64,000 bases of DNA from Heterocephalus glaber (GCF_000247695.1 NW_004624865.1:4081090-4145089), one strand, 5' to 3'; counted from the first letter of the stretch, positions 33,472 through 44,795 are shown. Numbers and translations: made by a program. The notes: generated from the letters alone by a model not told the origin.

Positions 33472-33956
33472 ATGCAAAAAAATTTATTACAGTAAGATAC
33501 ATGGCCATGAGTCCCTGTCAAAATCCTCCTCCTCACTTTGCACACTCTCATCCCATCATCCTGGCCACCTTCTGCAGCAGCTCTGGAGTCCTCTGTCCTG
33601 AGGGTCTTCACCAGGTGTGGTTAAAACACAGTGACTGCTGCCCAGGCCCATCCAATGAAAGGCAGCTCATAAAAACACAACACTGTGTCCTCATCCACCT
33701 TCGTCACTGGATCTGGCACCGTGTGACTTCTGGCTCGTCCCCAAAGTCACAATGACCATGAAAGGGAGACGTTTTGAATCCATTCAGGACATGGAGGCAG
33801 CCAGGACAGCGCAGCTAAAGACCCTCAGGACAGAGGACTCCAGAGCTGCTGCAGGAAGGGGCGAGGACGGTGGGATGAGTGTGTGCAAAGCCGGGGAGGA
33901 TTTTGAGGGATTCATAGCAATATGTCCTTTATTGTAATACTTTTTTAAAATATCCC
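33472..33956 (+). mobile_element. Mariner-derived fold-back element, copy 3
   Basis: Left arm 33472-33609 and right arm 33818-33956 are inverted repeats: 'actctcatcccatcatcctg' pairs with 'acggtgggatgagtgtgtg', and 'gagtcctctgtcctgagggt' pairs with 'accctcaggacagaggactc'. The plus-strand centre reads S-L-D-L-A-P-C-D-F-W, then a KGRRFESIQDMEAA-like stretch of the mariner C-terminal region. After 'TLRTED' the frame shifts, and the QSCCRKW-like block continues in another frame. The HPP-preceding stop of the other copies is TCG here. Confidence 0.85.
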
Positions 33957-34239
33957 CCATAGATTTTGTTCACACCTCATAAGTTGTTACCTTTACCAAC
34001 AGAATATTCTAAACAGGCAGTTCCATCTCAGCATGGACACAGTCATAAGAGAGACACTGGTTTACAGAGCTTTAAGCCAAAGGACTTGACTGCAGTGTCG
34101 CTGAGAAGGGTGGGGGACTCAGGCCCTCAGATGCAGTGGGGAGGCTGTCTTCAAAGGCAGGGCTACTGTTCAGAACAAGATTCAGGGCTAGAAGTACAGA
34201 ATGTGAGGTTACTCACTTAAGGGTCCACAGAGATTAAAA
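33957..34239. other. Unassigned sequence
   Basis: Nothing was recognised. Confidence 0.4.
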
Positions 34240-34720
34240 TCCCAGCAAGGTGGGGGGAGCAGGAGGTAGCACGGGTCAGAACAGGAAAGGACAGCGGCCT
34301 GGTCGTGGGAAATAAAGACAGACAAGATCAGACAGCGCCAGAGACCAGGGGGCTCAGGGCCAGGGTGCACCCTGGAGCAAAGGAGCACCCTGGGGCCTTG
34401 GACGGCTGCGTTTCACATCGTGTGTGAGGCAGATCTCGGACTTGCACTTGTCTGCCGGCTGAGACCCAGCTAGCATCTGGCGTTTCCCTGGTGTTAGCCC
34501 TGTCTGTATTTGGGTTCTGTACTTACTAGGGGTCTTCTGAAGTCAGCCGCCAGCAGCTTCTGATCTGTCACCGTAAGTGAGGACGGGAACACCTGCAGCT
34601 GACTAACTTTCAACCCTCTGAGAAGAGAACTGGGTGAGGAGTCACCTCGGTGCCTCAAAGCTAGGGAGCAGCGTGCTCTTGCCTTGGGGAACTCGCACCC
34701 CACAGTTCAGCAGAGTTACG
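34240..34720 (-). mobile_element. Possible LTR-like sequence (weak)
   Basis: Minus-strand 'gatcttgtctgtctttattt' and neighbouring GC-rich blocks are reminiscent of an LTR of class II type. No CCAAT/TATA pair, clear ends or internal region was identified. It may be unique sequence. Confidence 0.2.
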
Positions 34721-34835
34721 GTGCTCGGCTTAAGCACATTGAATCCTTTCGTAGCTTAAACGTTTAACACTGGCCCATACTCATTTTGCAGTGAAAATTC
34801 AGGCCAGATAATGAGCCATAAAAGTGAGAAAGAGA

Positions 34836-34985
34836 AGCCAGGTGCGGTGGCACACATCTGTAATCTTAGTACTCAAGAGGCTGAGGCAGGAGGATCGCTG
34901 GCATTTGAGGCCAACCTGGGCTACGTAGTGAGTTCAAGGCCAGCCTGAACTACACAGCAAGACCTTATCTCCAAAAAAGCAAAAC
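34836..34985 (+). repeat. B1 SINE
   Basis: It reads 'gccaggtgcggtggcacaca', 'gaggctgaggcaggaggatc', 'gttcaaggccagcctgaact', 'caagaccttatctccaaaa'. Full length. Confidence 0.95.
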
Positions 34986-35369
34986 TTATAAATAAATAAA
35001 AGAGGAAAATGAAGCTTAAAGAATAAATTGATTCCCTGCTATTTATTACTAGAGGAGGAACTTGAGCCCTATCTTTCAGGAGGGACCCTGCACCCTGTCT
35101 TCTTCACCACTCCTGTTACCATGTGGAACCAAAATAACCAGTTTTAGGCTTCTATGTAACAACTGTCTTGGACTCCAAGAGAGGACCCTTATCCAAACTT
35201 CAAGAGGTCATGCAAAAGAACAGCGTTCGGTATTGGTGCAGAATGTGAGCAGATACGAATTTTCTTGAAGAATCCAGGTGCTTTTACAGCCCCCTAAAAC
35301 CTTTTGCTGTGTGGGGATCCCTTTCTGGAGGGAGTGAGGAAATATTATAACTAAAGTGTAAAAGTTGAT
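34986..35369. other. Unassigned sequence between two B1 copies
   Basis: No gene or repeat was recognised. Confidence 0.4.
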
Positions 35370-35518
35370 ACCAGGCCTGGTGGCACGTGACTGTAATCCC
35401 GATGCCTGGGAGGCTGAAGCAGGAGGATCATGAGAGCTCAAGGCCAACCTGGGCTACACTGTGAGTTCAAGATGAACCTGGACTATATAGCGAGACTCTG
35501 TCTGAAAAACCCCAAAAC
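35370..35518 (+). repeat. B1 SINE
   Basis: It reads 'accaggcctggtggcacgtg', 'gggaggctgaagcaggagga', 'caaggccaacctgggctaca', 'gcgagactctgtctgaaaaa'. Full length. Confidence 0.95.
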
Positions 35519-36454
35519 AGATAAGGGCATGATAGACAGACAGTCAGACATGGAGAAACAGGTAGAAAGAGAGATTACCAATATCTAACCTAAGTACAAT
35601 CTTCCTAAATGTTAGGTCAAATATAGAGTTTATTGAGGAGAACCAAACTAAGAGGAGAGAAAAGAAACAGCCTGAAAAATTAGCATCCCATATGTGCTGA
35701 TTAACAAGAAGGTTAAAAGAAGAGAAGGTCAGGAATTCGCTCTTCCTTCAGTGGAGCACAGGTTTCTGGCTGTGCTCAGGAGCCAGGGGCCAGGATTTCC
35801 CACTCTGTTCCTAACGCTGAGAGGAAGCTCTGGGCCTCGGTGTGGTGCACCCACTGCTACCCGGGGAAACCCGAGCCTTGCTCCACATCACACAGCTAAG
35901 AAGCCAGGCGGTCAGGGTTCAAACTCCACACTTCGTGACTGAGGACTTGCTTTAAACTTCATGGAGGGCCAGTGCTCGGAGGCTTCGCTTCAAGTCTGTT
36001 TCCAATCATGGGCACCCATCAGGCAAGGCCCAAGGAACTGGGGAATCTTGACCAAAGAGGCCTCCTCGGCCACTCAGAGAGTGCAGACAGCTAAGTCCTC
36101 CTGGCCTCTCAAAAACCTGGTCCCAGGAAGGAAAAGTTGAAAATCAACATGCAGAGAGGCTGGGTCGAACCTTAGCCCTTCTGATCTTGATTCACACACT
36201 GGATGACCACATAAGTGTTCACTCTGCATCAGGCGCCACCGGGTGGTGCCCACAGCTGTATGCAGCAAAGACAGCAAAGAGAATCCAAAATTTACAAAGC
36301 CAACCACGGCATGACTGTCAGGCTGAGCTAAGATGCACAAAATGTTTAGTCCAGCACCTGGCCTATTCAGAGACACCTTAAAGTCCTCTGTGTCTCCCTT
36401 CTTGTCCCATGTACTGAGTCACTTAGCAAATTTAGCTCCATTGCTGATTTTTTT
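35519..36454. other. Unassigned interval
   Basis: No gene was recognised. The stretch 35870-35940 has a weak MIR-like feel ('acatcacacagctaagaagc') but is too short to call. Confidence 0.4.
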
Positions 36455-36573
36455 CTTCAATTTTCTGAGACGGGATCTCACTGTGTAATGCAGGCGGGCT
36501 TTGAACTCACTATGCAGCCCAGACTGGCCTCAAACTTCCACCAATCCTCCTGCCTCGGCCTCTCAAGTGCTGG
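36455..36573 (-). repeat. B1 SINE
   Basis: It reads 'tctgagacgggatctcactg', 'ctttgaactcactatgcagc', 'ccagactggcctcaaacttc', 'cctgcctcggcctctcaagt'. Confidence 0.92.
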
Positions 36574-37462
36574 TCGTTTCTTAATAAGACGAGGTGATCA
36601 CACTTTGATTCTGTCCTCCTTCTGCTCTTATCTTGTGAAGCAAGGCAACACTGAACTGCATTTACAGCTTGAAAAGCTTGCTCCTTGGTGAGCCAAGAAT
36701 TAGACAAGTGATACCGATGTTGCCGAGGATGAACAGGACCAACCCTAAGAGCCCCTGAGGACTTCCCAAGTATCCCAGGGCTCAGTGACCTGCGGGAGGA
36801 TGCTGACCCTTCATGGTCAGTGTACACCATGTGCACAATCTACTTTGTCCTCCAGAAGCAAGCGTGGCTACAGGTTAGGAGCCAGGTGGTGCCATGCAGC
36901 CAGAAGCTTCCCTGCTCGGCTACATTTCAGCCTCCAGTGAATTAAAGCCATTGGAGGGCAGTGAACATTTTTTTTTCCTTGACAAATGACTAGGAAAATG
37001 AATAATATTCAAGCTCACCCACCTCAAAGGCAGCTGTTCCCAGGATTAATTGGAAGGTTGGCCTGCATAAGCCTCCCATATTTCTTTGGTAAGGGAAAAA
37101 AATCACAAAATTATGTGACCTTCATATTTGGTTCATGACTAGAAACAAATCTTCCCTCACTGCTATTTCCAAGAATGCTTGTGGGAAAATAAAACAGTGG
37201 CTGTGTTTACAGGACCCTAAACCGAGGGATTAACAAATGAGGTCGGACAACCAGAGCAGGACGTTCAGATGCCAGCATGGATTTGGAGCCAGAATTTCGC
37301 ACATGGCTGCCAGGCTCTTTCCCATTGATCACTCAGCCTGTTCAGGGCCCAGCCTCAGGGGCAGTGACCGAGGAAGCAAAAGCAGAGGGAAGAGAACCCT
37401 GGGGCAAAAGCCCACAAAGTCAGAGGGGGAAAAGAGGCACCATGGAGACGCAGAGCCCATTT
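36574..37462. other. Unassigned interval, possibly conserved non-coding at 36.96-37.20 kb
   Basis: No gene was recognised. Bases 36965-37200 are repeat-free and AT-moderate. A 182-codon plus ORF starts at 37277 and runs on through the MIR that follows. Confidence 0.35.
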
Positions 37463-37595
37463 CCCTTTTCAGAGGTGGGGAAACTGAGGCAGAGAAGGGC
37501 AGTGACTTTGCCGAGATGCACGCCGCTTGGCGGGACTAGCATCCCACCTTTGAGGGCAGAGTCATTACCCTCTGATCCAGGGCACTTTATTCTCC
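37463..37595 (-). repeat. MIR SINE fragment
   Basis: It reads 'cagaggtggggaaactgagg', 'cagagaagggcagtgacttt', 'agcatcccacctttgagggc', 'agagtcattaccctctgatc'. Reverse MIR order. Confidence 0.82.
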
Positions 37596-37829
37596 TGCTC
37601 CCACCTCTCAGGCTCCCTCTCGCACACACCAGGCACACACAAGCTGAGCATAGGAAGAACATGTGCTTGAGGAGAGATACACAGCGCCAAATGGAGCCAG
37701 CAAGGGCACACCCACTGCTCTTCCTTGGGCCTCACACAGCCTGGCATCTTTTGTGTTTATCCATTTGTTTAAAAAACAAAAAAGCCTTCCATGACCCTAC
37801 CGCTTACTCAAGAACATTGAGGTGATGGT

Positions 37830-38790
37830 CCTCCTGTGTAGCCTCCTTGTGTCAGGAGCTTACCAACATAAATCACTATTCGGAATCTTGTGTTCATCAT
37901 TACACTGTGTATATTTGTGTGTGCGTAAAAATGTAATATTATTTTTATTAACTTTTAACACTGCAAAATCAGCATACTCTATGCACAAGACTTGTGTTTG
38001 TCATTCACATTATGTTGATGTTGCTTCTCCAGATGGCAATCAAAGTCCATTCCTCTTCACTGTTATATGATACTCACTTCATATGTTACATGATAGGATA
38101 TCCTGTCTTCTTAGTAGACATGTGGGTTATTTGGTTATTTTATTAGAAAGAGTACAGCTATGAATATTCCTATACCCATCTTGTTACACGTATGCAAGAC
38201 TTACTCTGCTTTGTACCTACAAGAAAATTGCTAGGTGCCGGTGAATGAGAATGTTCAAATGTATAAAAGAATCATAAATTGCTTTTCAATATGATTATAG
38301 CAATTTATATTTTCACAACTTCACAGAGGAAACCACTGCTCTACATAGCAGTAGAGACAGCACTGATCTACATTTCTTCCAAAATACAGAAATATCAAAC
38401 TTCTAAAGTTGTGCCACTCAAATGGATGTAGAATGGCATCTCACAGCATTTGGTTTCCATTTCCATGTGCTTATTTATCCTATGTGTCTCCTGTTCTGTG
38501 AAATATCTATTTGGTGCCTTGGCTTGTATTCACAGGGAAGATTTTCCATATTGATTTGAGGCGTTCTTAATATCAAGATTTTGCAGGTTCCTGATATTAC
38601 ATTTGTCATCTCTTCCTTTGCAGCTTGTCTTTTTACTTCCTTTAGGAGGTCTTGGGGGGATCCAAACTTCTTAATTTTTAATGTAACACAAGTTATCAGA
38701 CTCTAATTTTAACACTGAGCGTATGTTAAGCAACACAATGTTAGTGTGTTGAATTTTTCCTTTTATACCTCACACTTCTTAACTAACTTG
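37830..38790 (-). mobile_element. Ancient L1 (L1M-like) 3' region
   Basis: Reverse orientation: 'tagacatgtgggttatttgg', 'ttgctaggtgccggtgaatg', 'gcatttggtttccatttcca', 'ctttgcagcttgtcttttta', 'gggatccaaacttcttaatt'. This is the 3' UTR and ORF2-end order of an old L1. Highly diverged. Confidence 0.72.
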
Positions 38791-41144
38791 CATCTCAAAA
38801 TCCTGGTTATCGTGGCTTGACATTATCCTCATTTCATAGACAAGAAATCAAAGTCTCAAAGGTAAGATCTTTGCCTGGCACCACCAAGCCCAGCAGCAAC
38901 TGTGTATATGAGCGCCGAGCCTACTGGCCTTTGTCACTGCCCGGGTGTAGACATAGACCCTCAGGGCATCCCCTCTGCCCTTGAAGGTTTGTGTGGAAAG
39001 GGCTGGGGCCAGGGAGGCCTGCACAGGAGACTCTGAGCTGGGCCTCACAGGGGAGATGCTTTTCCTGAGAGCCATAGGAACATTCCAGGAAAAGGAGCCA
39101 GCACCAGCAAAGGTACAGGGGTTTGAAAGAGCAAGGGAAAGCAGTGAAGGGTAAGGTGTCCCCTCACACAAAGGTCACACTGTGAAGGACTTTGGGCACC
39201 TTGCCAACCACCAGGGACTTCATCCTGCAGAAATTCGTCTTTGCCTTGGAAGCACTGAGATCTAGCCTGTGAGCTGCTCCCCCGCACATTCCTCCAACGT
39301 TTGTCCCTAGATGACACCTACCTGCCACATAGGGGGTTGCTCTCACTAACCATCTCAGTGTGTGTGTTTCCTCCTCCATGGATCATCTGATATTGGCTAA
39401 GCAGAGCCCCACGCCAGCTCAGGAAATCCACAGAATTCCATCCCTTTTGCCCTGCCACCAGCATCAACCATCCAGTGAATGTACGCAGAGAGCTGGCCTC
39501 AGGTTGCAACCTGGCAGAGCCCCTAGCAAGGCAGGAAGAACACAGGGGGTGTTGATTTTCTGCATTGCCACAGAGCATGTGGCCAAGCCCCAGACCTCAG
39601 AGCCCACTTTTGTTAACTTTCATGAGGACTGTGTGAGATATTGAACAGCTCAGTGCAAAGCAAGCACCCAATGAATATTAGTTGAATCTTCCCTTCGAGT
39701 CTTAGAGGGATCACACCCATCAGGGGAAGTCTAGGCAAAGAAAGAAATCTCCCACTGGAACCAAACCCAGAGGGCTGTGTGAACACTAAAAGAAAGCTCC
39801 TGCATTAGGAACCCCAGCATTGAACCGCAAGTACTATTTTTCCAGGGCTCTTTTGCCCTTAGCTTCCACCTGCTGCACCTCCTGGGAATCACAAAGAGGC
39901 AAGCGAGACTTGAACTTGACCCTGTGCAAATAATGCTTATCTTTCAGATTCCCCTTCAATAAAAATCAGTCTACAGAAGAGGAAGCAGGTGAGGCTGTGG
40001 CAGAGCCCCCTAGTTGGGTGTGGAGACATCCTAACAAAAGCACATCCCTAAGTCAAAGTAACCTAAAACTGCTCTTTCTCCAGCCACCATTCAAAGCTGC
40101 TAAGAACAATCATTATGCTGAAGTTAATAAGTAACAGAGACAAATTCTATTAACCAACAGAAACTTCTTCCATTTTAAAACCATGCACTCACTTACAAAC
40201 GCGTACCTCTGAAATTTGGAGGAAGTAAAGTAGAAATCAGAAGGGGGTTGGTCCAGGTTCAAAAGGATCACAACTAACAAAACTGGGAGAAAACTATCCA
40301 AAATACATTTGATCCCTTGTATGTATAGATAGTTACAAAAATGTGCCACCTGCTAAGCCACAATGCAAGGCTCAACAAATTCCAGAAGAATTAATTTTCC
40401 ACCCTGGTGGGAGCATTTTGATGTGGACTCTAATGGGGTCAAAGGACAGGACTCTGTTTCATTTTATTTTTTTCTACTTCATATGACAGGCATGTGCTGG
40501 GCTTCAAGTGCCACATTTTAATGTCACACGATTTCTCCCGGAAAAGTCAGCCCCTGGCAGAGAGAGTTCTCCTACCATCTCCCATCAAGTGGGATTTATC
40601 TTATCCAAGACTCCTACATACTGCTCTTCTACATCTAGCAGAAAAGATGGAGATCAAATCATTCTAAATTCACTTTCTCTGTAGCATTCTGGGAATTAAA
40701 AAGGGAGGAATGGGTCAAAGTTATACCACACAGTGCCAAGAACGTTCTGTTTCCGTCCTTAGTCCCTGCCGATTGAGGGGTTATAACACTGACCCTACCT
40801 CCGTTCCTTGACTGCTTAGAGGCTGATGAATCTTTTGTGGCTTTTCAACTTTTGTTCCTTGGCTTGGTGACTGGGAAAGGTAGATGTTGTGACCCATCCT
40901 TCTGTGATCACCATTGCTTAAAGTCCCTGTGTTGGTAAGAATTTATGATGAAGCTTTCGATCCCTGCCCAATGCCAACCTGCTGGGAAATAAGGAATAAT
41001 TTAGAAAAGACCCATTTCCAGGAGTTTATCTTGATCTAGTTACTGAGTCATAAATCATGAGGGAACAGTCAAAAGCTAGAGTAATTGGGCTTCGTAACTA
41101 GAAATGATGTATGGTACCCAAGGGAAAATGACAAACTGCACTCC
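38791..41144. other. Unassigned 2.35-kb interval
   Basis: No gene was recognised. Short ancient-repeat hints occur at 38815-38865 (reverse MIR-like 'cattatcctcatttcataga') and 39630-39690 (L2/MIR end-like 'caagcacccaatgaatatta'). Otherwise it appears unique. Confidence 0.4.
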
Positions 41145-41285
41145 CCAGATAGGGTAATAATAACAATTCACACAGCACCCCCTGCACTTTAAAATGCTTT
41201 ATGTTTGTGATCTTATTTGATCTTTCCCAGCCCAGAGAATTATGCAGGGTAAGGAAAACCAAGTGACTTGCCTATGGTCCAAGCC
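41145..41285 (-). repeat. MIR-like fragment
   Basis: It reads 'ataataacaattcacacagc', 'ttaaaatgctttatgtttgt', 'gatcttatttgatctttccc', 'aagtgacttgcctatggtcc'. Confidence 0.7.
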
Positions 41286-41974
41286 AAAGCTGTGGGAACC
41301 TAGGAATAGAGAGGAAGGAATTGAAAGGAAAGGATTATCACACAGAGAAAAACTGACCAAGATCTGACTGTAGGAAACACTATGGGATATGTGGATTCAC
41401 ACAAATTAAGCAGAATGAATCATTAATTCATCAAATAAAATTAACAACAGGCTGTTAGACTTCTTTGGTTAAGGACTAAGTTCTGTTTGCATTCAATATA
41501 CTTTTCCATTGTCTATAAATTGGCTTATATACAATATTCTCAGGAATCCAATTGTTGCATAAATTCTGGCCACCACTGTATGTTCTGAAGTAGAGTCCCA
41601 GCAACATAAAAGGCTGCTGAGCTCCCAAGGGTGGGGGCTGCTCTCCAATGTAACTGTTCTTTTTCTACTACTGGATCCTGGCCTCACCCTGTTGCTAATC
41701 ACAGAAAATATTTAGAAGAGCCAGAGGCACATCTCACAGGTCACACTGAAAGGTAGAATAATCAGATTTATGTTTTTTGAGATTCATGATTTATATTCAG
41801 ATATAAAACATGGAAGAAGAAATAGAGCAAGGGTTTAAATCTCAATTTATCATTTTTTAAATGGAAATCCAGAACACATACATTAGAATTGCTGAAAAGA
41901 ATATTTACAGTACTCTTTGGGATATGTCAGATTGTTAATTTTTAAAGTACTTATTTTTCAAATAGGGGAGTGTA
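41286..41974. other. Unassigned AT-rich interval
   Basis: No gene or repeat was recognised. Confidence 0.4.
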
Positions 41975-42070
41975 TTTGTTTGCTAGAGCTATCATGACCA
42001 AGAACCACAGGCTGGGTACCATACAACATGGCTAAATGCAACAGAATTCTGGCCAAATACAACATGAATT
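41975..42070 (-). mobile_element. MLT1-like LTR fragment
   Basis: It reads 'gtatttgtttgctagagcta', 'tcatgaccaagaaccacagg', 'ctgggtaccatacaacatgg'. This is the reversed 3' end of an MLT1/MaLR LTR, truncated next to a SINE. Confidence 0.6.
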
Positions 42071-42091
42071 CTATTTTACTTTCCCTTTTAA

Positions 42092-42268
42092 AAAAATTTG
42101 CAGTACTGGGAACTGAACCCAAGGCCTTTGCCCTGAGTTGCATCCCCAGCCCTTTCTTCACTTTTTAGCCACCCTAATTTAAGAAGTTGCCCAAGATGGG
42201 CTTGAACTTAAATCCTCCTGCCTCAGCCTCCTAAGTGGCTGGGGTTACACACTTACCATACTCAGCCA
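42092..42268 (-). repeat. B1-dID-like SINE
   Basis: ID part: 'agtactgggaactgaaccca', 'ctgagttgcatccccagccc'. B1 part: 'gcccaagatgggcttgaact', 'cctgcctcagcctcctaagt', 'cttaccatactcagcc'. Confidence 0.9.
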
Positions 42269-42302
42269 CCAAGTCTGTTAATTGCATCAAAAACCCACAT
42301 GG

Positions 42303-42499
42303 AAGCCAGTTGTGGTGTCTAAAGTTATAATCTGAGCTACTGGGGAGGCTGAGATGAGAGGATCAAACATTCAAACCAAGCCTGGGCAACTTAGCAAGAC
42401 TGACCCTCTCTCAAAGTAACAAACAAAACAAAATATAAAAAAATAAAATTTTAAAAGGTGTAGCTCAGTCTCCAGTACCACAAAAAATAAAATAAAATA
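42303..42499 (+). repeat. B1-dID-like SINE (decayed ID half)
   Basis: It reads 'agccagttgtggtgtctaaa', 'tggggaggctgagatgagag', 'gcctgggcaacttagcaaga', an A-rich linker, then a short 'gtgtagctcagtctccagta' remnant. It lies head-to-head with the SINE at 42092-42268, so the pair forms an imperfect inverted repeat. Confidence 0.88.
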
Positions 42500-42537
42500 G
42501 AGAGGGAGGGAGGAAGGGAGGGAGGGAGGGAGGGAGA
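42500..42537 (+). repeat. (GGGA)n microsatellite with G-quadruplex motif
   Basis: It grows out of the A-rich tail of the preceding SINE and contains at least six GGG runs with one-base or short spacers. Confidence 0.95.
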
Positions 42538-43032
42538 TAGTGAACAGGAAATATACAAGGCTGCTGCCGGCATAACACACCACTCTGTTCTACATTAAAG
42601 TTTTTGTAAGTAGAAGAAGTACTCTAAAATAACCATAGAAAGTATACTGCAGTACACACATAAACCAGTCCCGTCTTCATTAAGTATTGCGATCCTCCTG
42701 CCTCACAGGAGTGTTCTCCTTCCCCAGCCATTGTTCATCACCATCAAGTATTATGCATTGAGCAGAATGGTACGTGCTGCACTTTTACAGGACTGGCAAT
42801 GCAGCAGGCTTGTTCACACCAGGATCACCACAAACACAAGAGGGGCGTGTTGCACTCCAGCATTAGGACAGCCGTGCCGTCACTAGGCAGTAGGAATTTT
42901 TCAGCCCTGTTGTGATCTTTAGGGACCACCGTCACATAGGCATTTTATTCACTGGCAGCCATGTCACTGTGTGGCATATGGCTAAATTTCAGCCTTAGAA
43001 GCACCCACCGTGATTGAGAGTCTTGTGACTCA
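42538..43032. other. Unassigned sequence
   Basis: No gene or repeat was recognised. Confidence 0.4.
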
Positions 43033-43498
43033 TGCCTTGCATTAGTCAGCTTTCCATACTGTGCCAAAGTACCTGAGAATAAGAACTTCAAAGAGGAAGG
43101 TATGGCTCACGGTTTAGAGGTTTCAGTCCGTGGTAGCTTGGGCCCATGACCGTAGGTCTGAGATGAGACAGGAACATCATGGCGGAAAAGTGCGGTGGAG
43201 GGAAAGCTCCTCATCTCGCGGCAGCCAGGAAGCAGAGAGGGAGAAAGCAGACACAGAGCCAGCCACAGACGAAGGGCTGCAGACAAGACAGAGTCCCTAA
43301 GGTCATGCCCCGCGACCCAGTCCCTTCAGCTGAGCCCCACTTCCTGATTCCATTGCCTCCCACCAATGCCACCAAAGTATGAATCAACCACTGGATGAAT
43401 CTACTGAACCTGGAGCCCCCGTGACCCCATCACCTTCCAAAAACTCCACCTCTGAACACAGAAGACTTTGGGAGCCATTCTCAGTCCAAACCCTAACA
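43033..43498 (-). mobile_element. MaLR solo LTR
   Basis: Reverse MaLR landmarks: 'attagtcagctttccatact', 'gctcacggtttagaggtttc', 'agtccgtggtagcttgggcc', 'aacatcatggcggaaaagtg', 'cagccaggaagcagagaggg', 'cattctcagtccaaacccta'. Near full length. It abuts an LTR of another class in the opposite orientation. Confidence 0.88.
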
Positions 43499-43529
43499 GG
43501 CCTCTCATCCCTGTGCTAATTTCCCTCTG

Positions 43530-43945
43530 CACTGAGAGAGGGGTTCAGAGTGAATGGGAGAGGCAGCCTCCTCCTGAGACAGGGCAGGCGAGTATGACCT
43601 GTCAATCATGCCCAAGCCCTGTGCCTGAGACCAATCAGAGAATACTATCTTCAATTCTTCTGGCACAAAATCAAAGCAGGTTTTTGATAGGACGGCCCAG
43701 ACTGACGTCAGAATGGAAGATACCGAAGGGAGTGGCCATTAGCCTGGGGCCGCTGTGAGCTCTTTCAGTGGTCAGCTCTCACCCTGTAGAGCGTTCTTCT
43801 TTTCCTACTTTAATACCTTTAATAAATGTAAAATCTCACTACCTTTTTGCACTTATCTTAACCAATTCTTCGTTCGAGATAACAGAAGCTGTCTCTAGCA
43901 GAACCCCACAGCACCCCAGACCCCAGTAACCGCCCCGGCCTTCCA
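43530..43945 (+). mobile_element. Class I (ERV1-type) solo LTR
   Basis: CCAATCAG lies at 43631-43638, a CRE-type TGACGTCA at 43703-43710, and AATAAA at 43821-43826. The terminus 'accaattcttcgttcgagat' is followed by 'aacagaagc', typical of R-U5 of gamma-type LTRs. The 5' edge is uncertain. No gag, pol or env sequence is attached. Confidence 0.75.
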
Positions 43946-44489
43946 CGGTGTCATCCTGATGGGATGAGAACAAGAGTTTGCGCGGTCCTTCCACCTCAGC
44001 CTTGCTTTATTTCACTCTGTAGCATCCCAGAGACTTCAGGCTTCTCCACTGTTGTTTGGAATAGAGGTTTCTGCTGGATTATTGAAGGGATGCAGCAAAT
44101 TTATCCTCCTAAAAGCTGAACTCAGCGAATGGTTAAGCCAAAGCCATCGTGCCCCCCAGGCCCAAAGCGAATCTTTCAGCTCATTACATTTGCAAGATCG
44201 CTGGCAGTCAGCAGCATTTAGATTTATGTAACCTAAGTTATATACAGTAAAACCACGTGCTGGTTACACAACAAACATTCACATAAATTGGTTAAAATAG
44301 AACAGGTAAATTGGATGCTAGAAAAGCAGGACAAAAATGGTGCCCTGCAGCTTTGAATATATTCAGTTTAAGTTCATAACAAAGGTAATTTTTCTGTGCT
44401 CTCCAACATTAACAGAAATCTCTTAATGCTCAGAGATACAAGGTGGCCCAGTAGAAGAAAGTGAAGTGAAGTTAAACTGAACTTGGTAG
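43946..44489. other. Unassigned sequence
   Basis: No gene was recognised. The AT-rich part from about 44090 is repeat-free. Confidence 0.4.
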
Positions 44490-44612
44490 ATGATGCTCGG
44501 CAAATTTCTCCATCCTCCGAACGGAGCTAGTCCTGCCTACCTCAGAGCCACAGTGAGAATTAAATGAGCAATGCTGCTCAGTGTCTCACACAAAGTAGGT
44601 GCTCAATAAAGG
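44490..44612 (+). repeat. MIR 3' fragment
   Basis: It reads 'cctgcctacctcagagccac', 'gagaattaaatgagcaatgc', 'cacacaaagtaggtgctcaa' and 'taaa'. This is the MIR core-to-end order. Confidence 0.85.
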
Positions 44613-44664
44613 ATAACTTCCCAGCCTGCTTCTCTTGCCGGCCTTGTTTTGAACCTCCCCCCAA

Positions 44665-44795
44665 GCAGGGGATTTGGTATCATTATCATTCCTGTTTAAG
44701 AGGTGTGGAAATGAAGTTACTGCCACGGTGACATCGCTCTTAGTGGCAGAGGGACCTCGCCTGTTGCTCACAGAGGCAGCTGAGGTCTCCCCACT
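44665..44795 (-). repeat. MIR-like fragment
   Basis: It reads 'tttggtatcattatcattcc', 'tgtttaagaggtgtggaaat', 'gaagttactgccacggtgac', 'cttagtggcagagggac'. Reverse MIR. Confidence 0.65.

Noticed and set aside
33752..33937. 61-codon ORF that looks like a small protein
   Set aside because: It is the transposase remnant in mariner copy 3, with a shifted frame after the TLRTED-like residues; not a functional gene.
37277..37825. Longest ORF in the window, 182 codons, plus strand
   Set aside because: It has no recognisable domain, runs through a MIR element at 37463-37595, and overlaps several other ORFs. Such lengths arise by chance in GC-moderate DNA.
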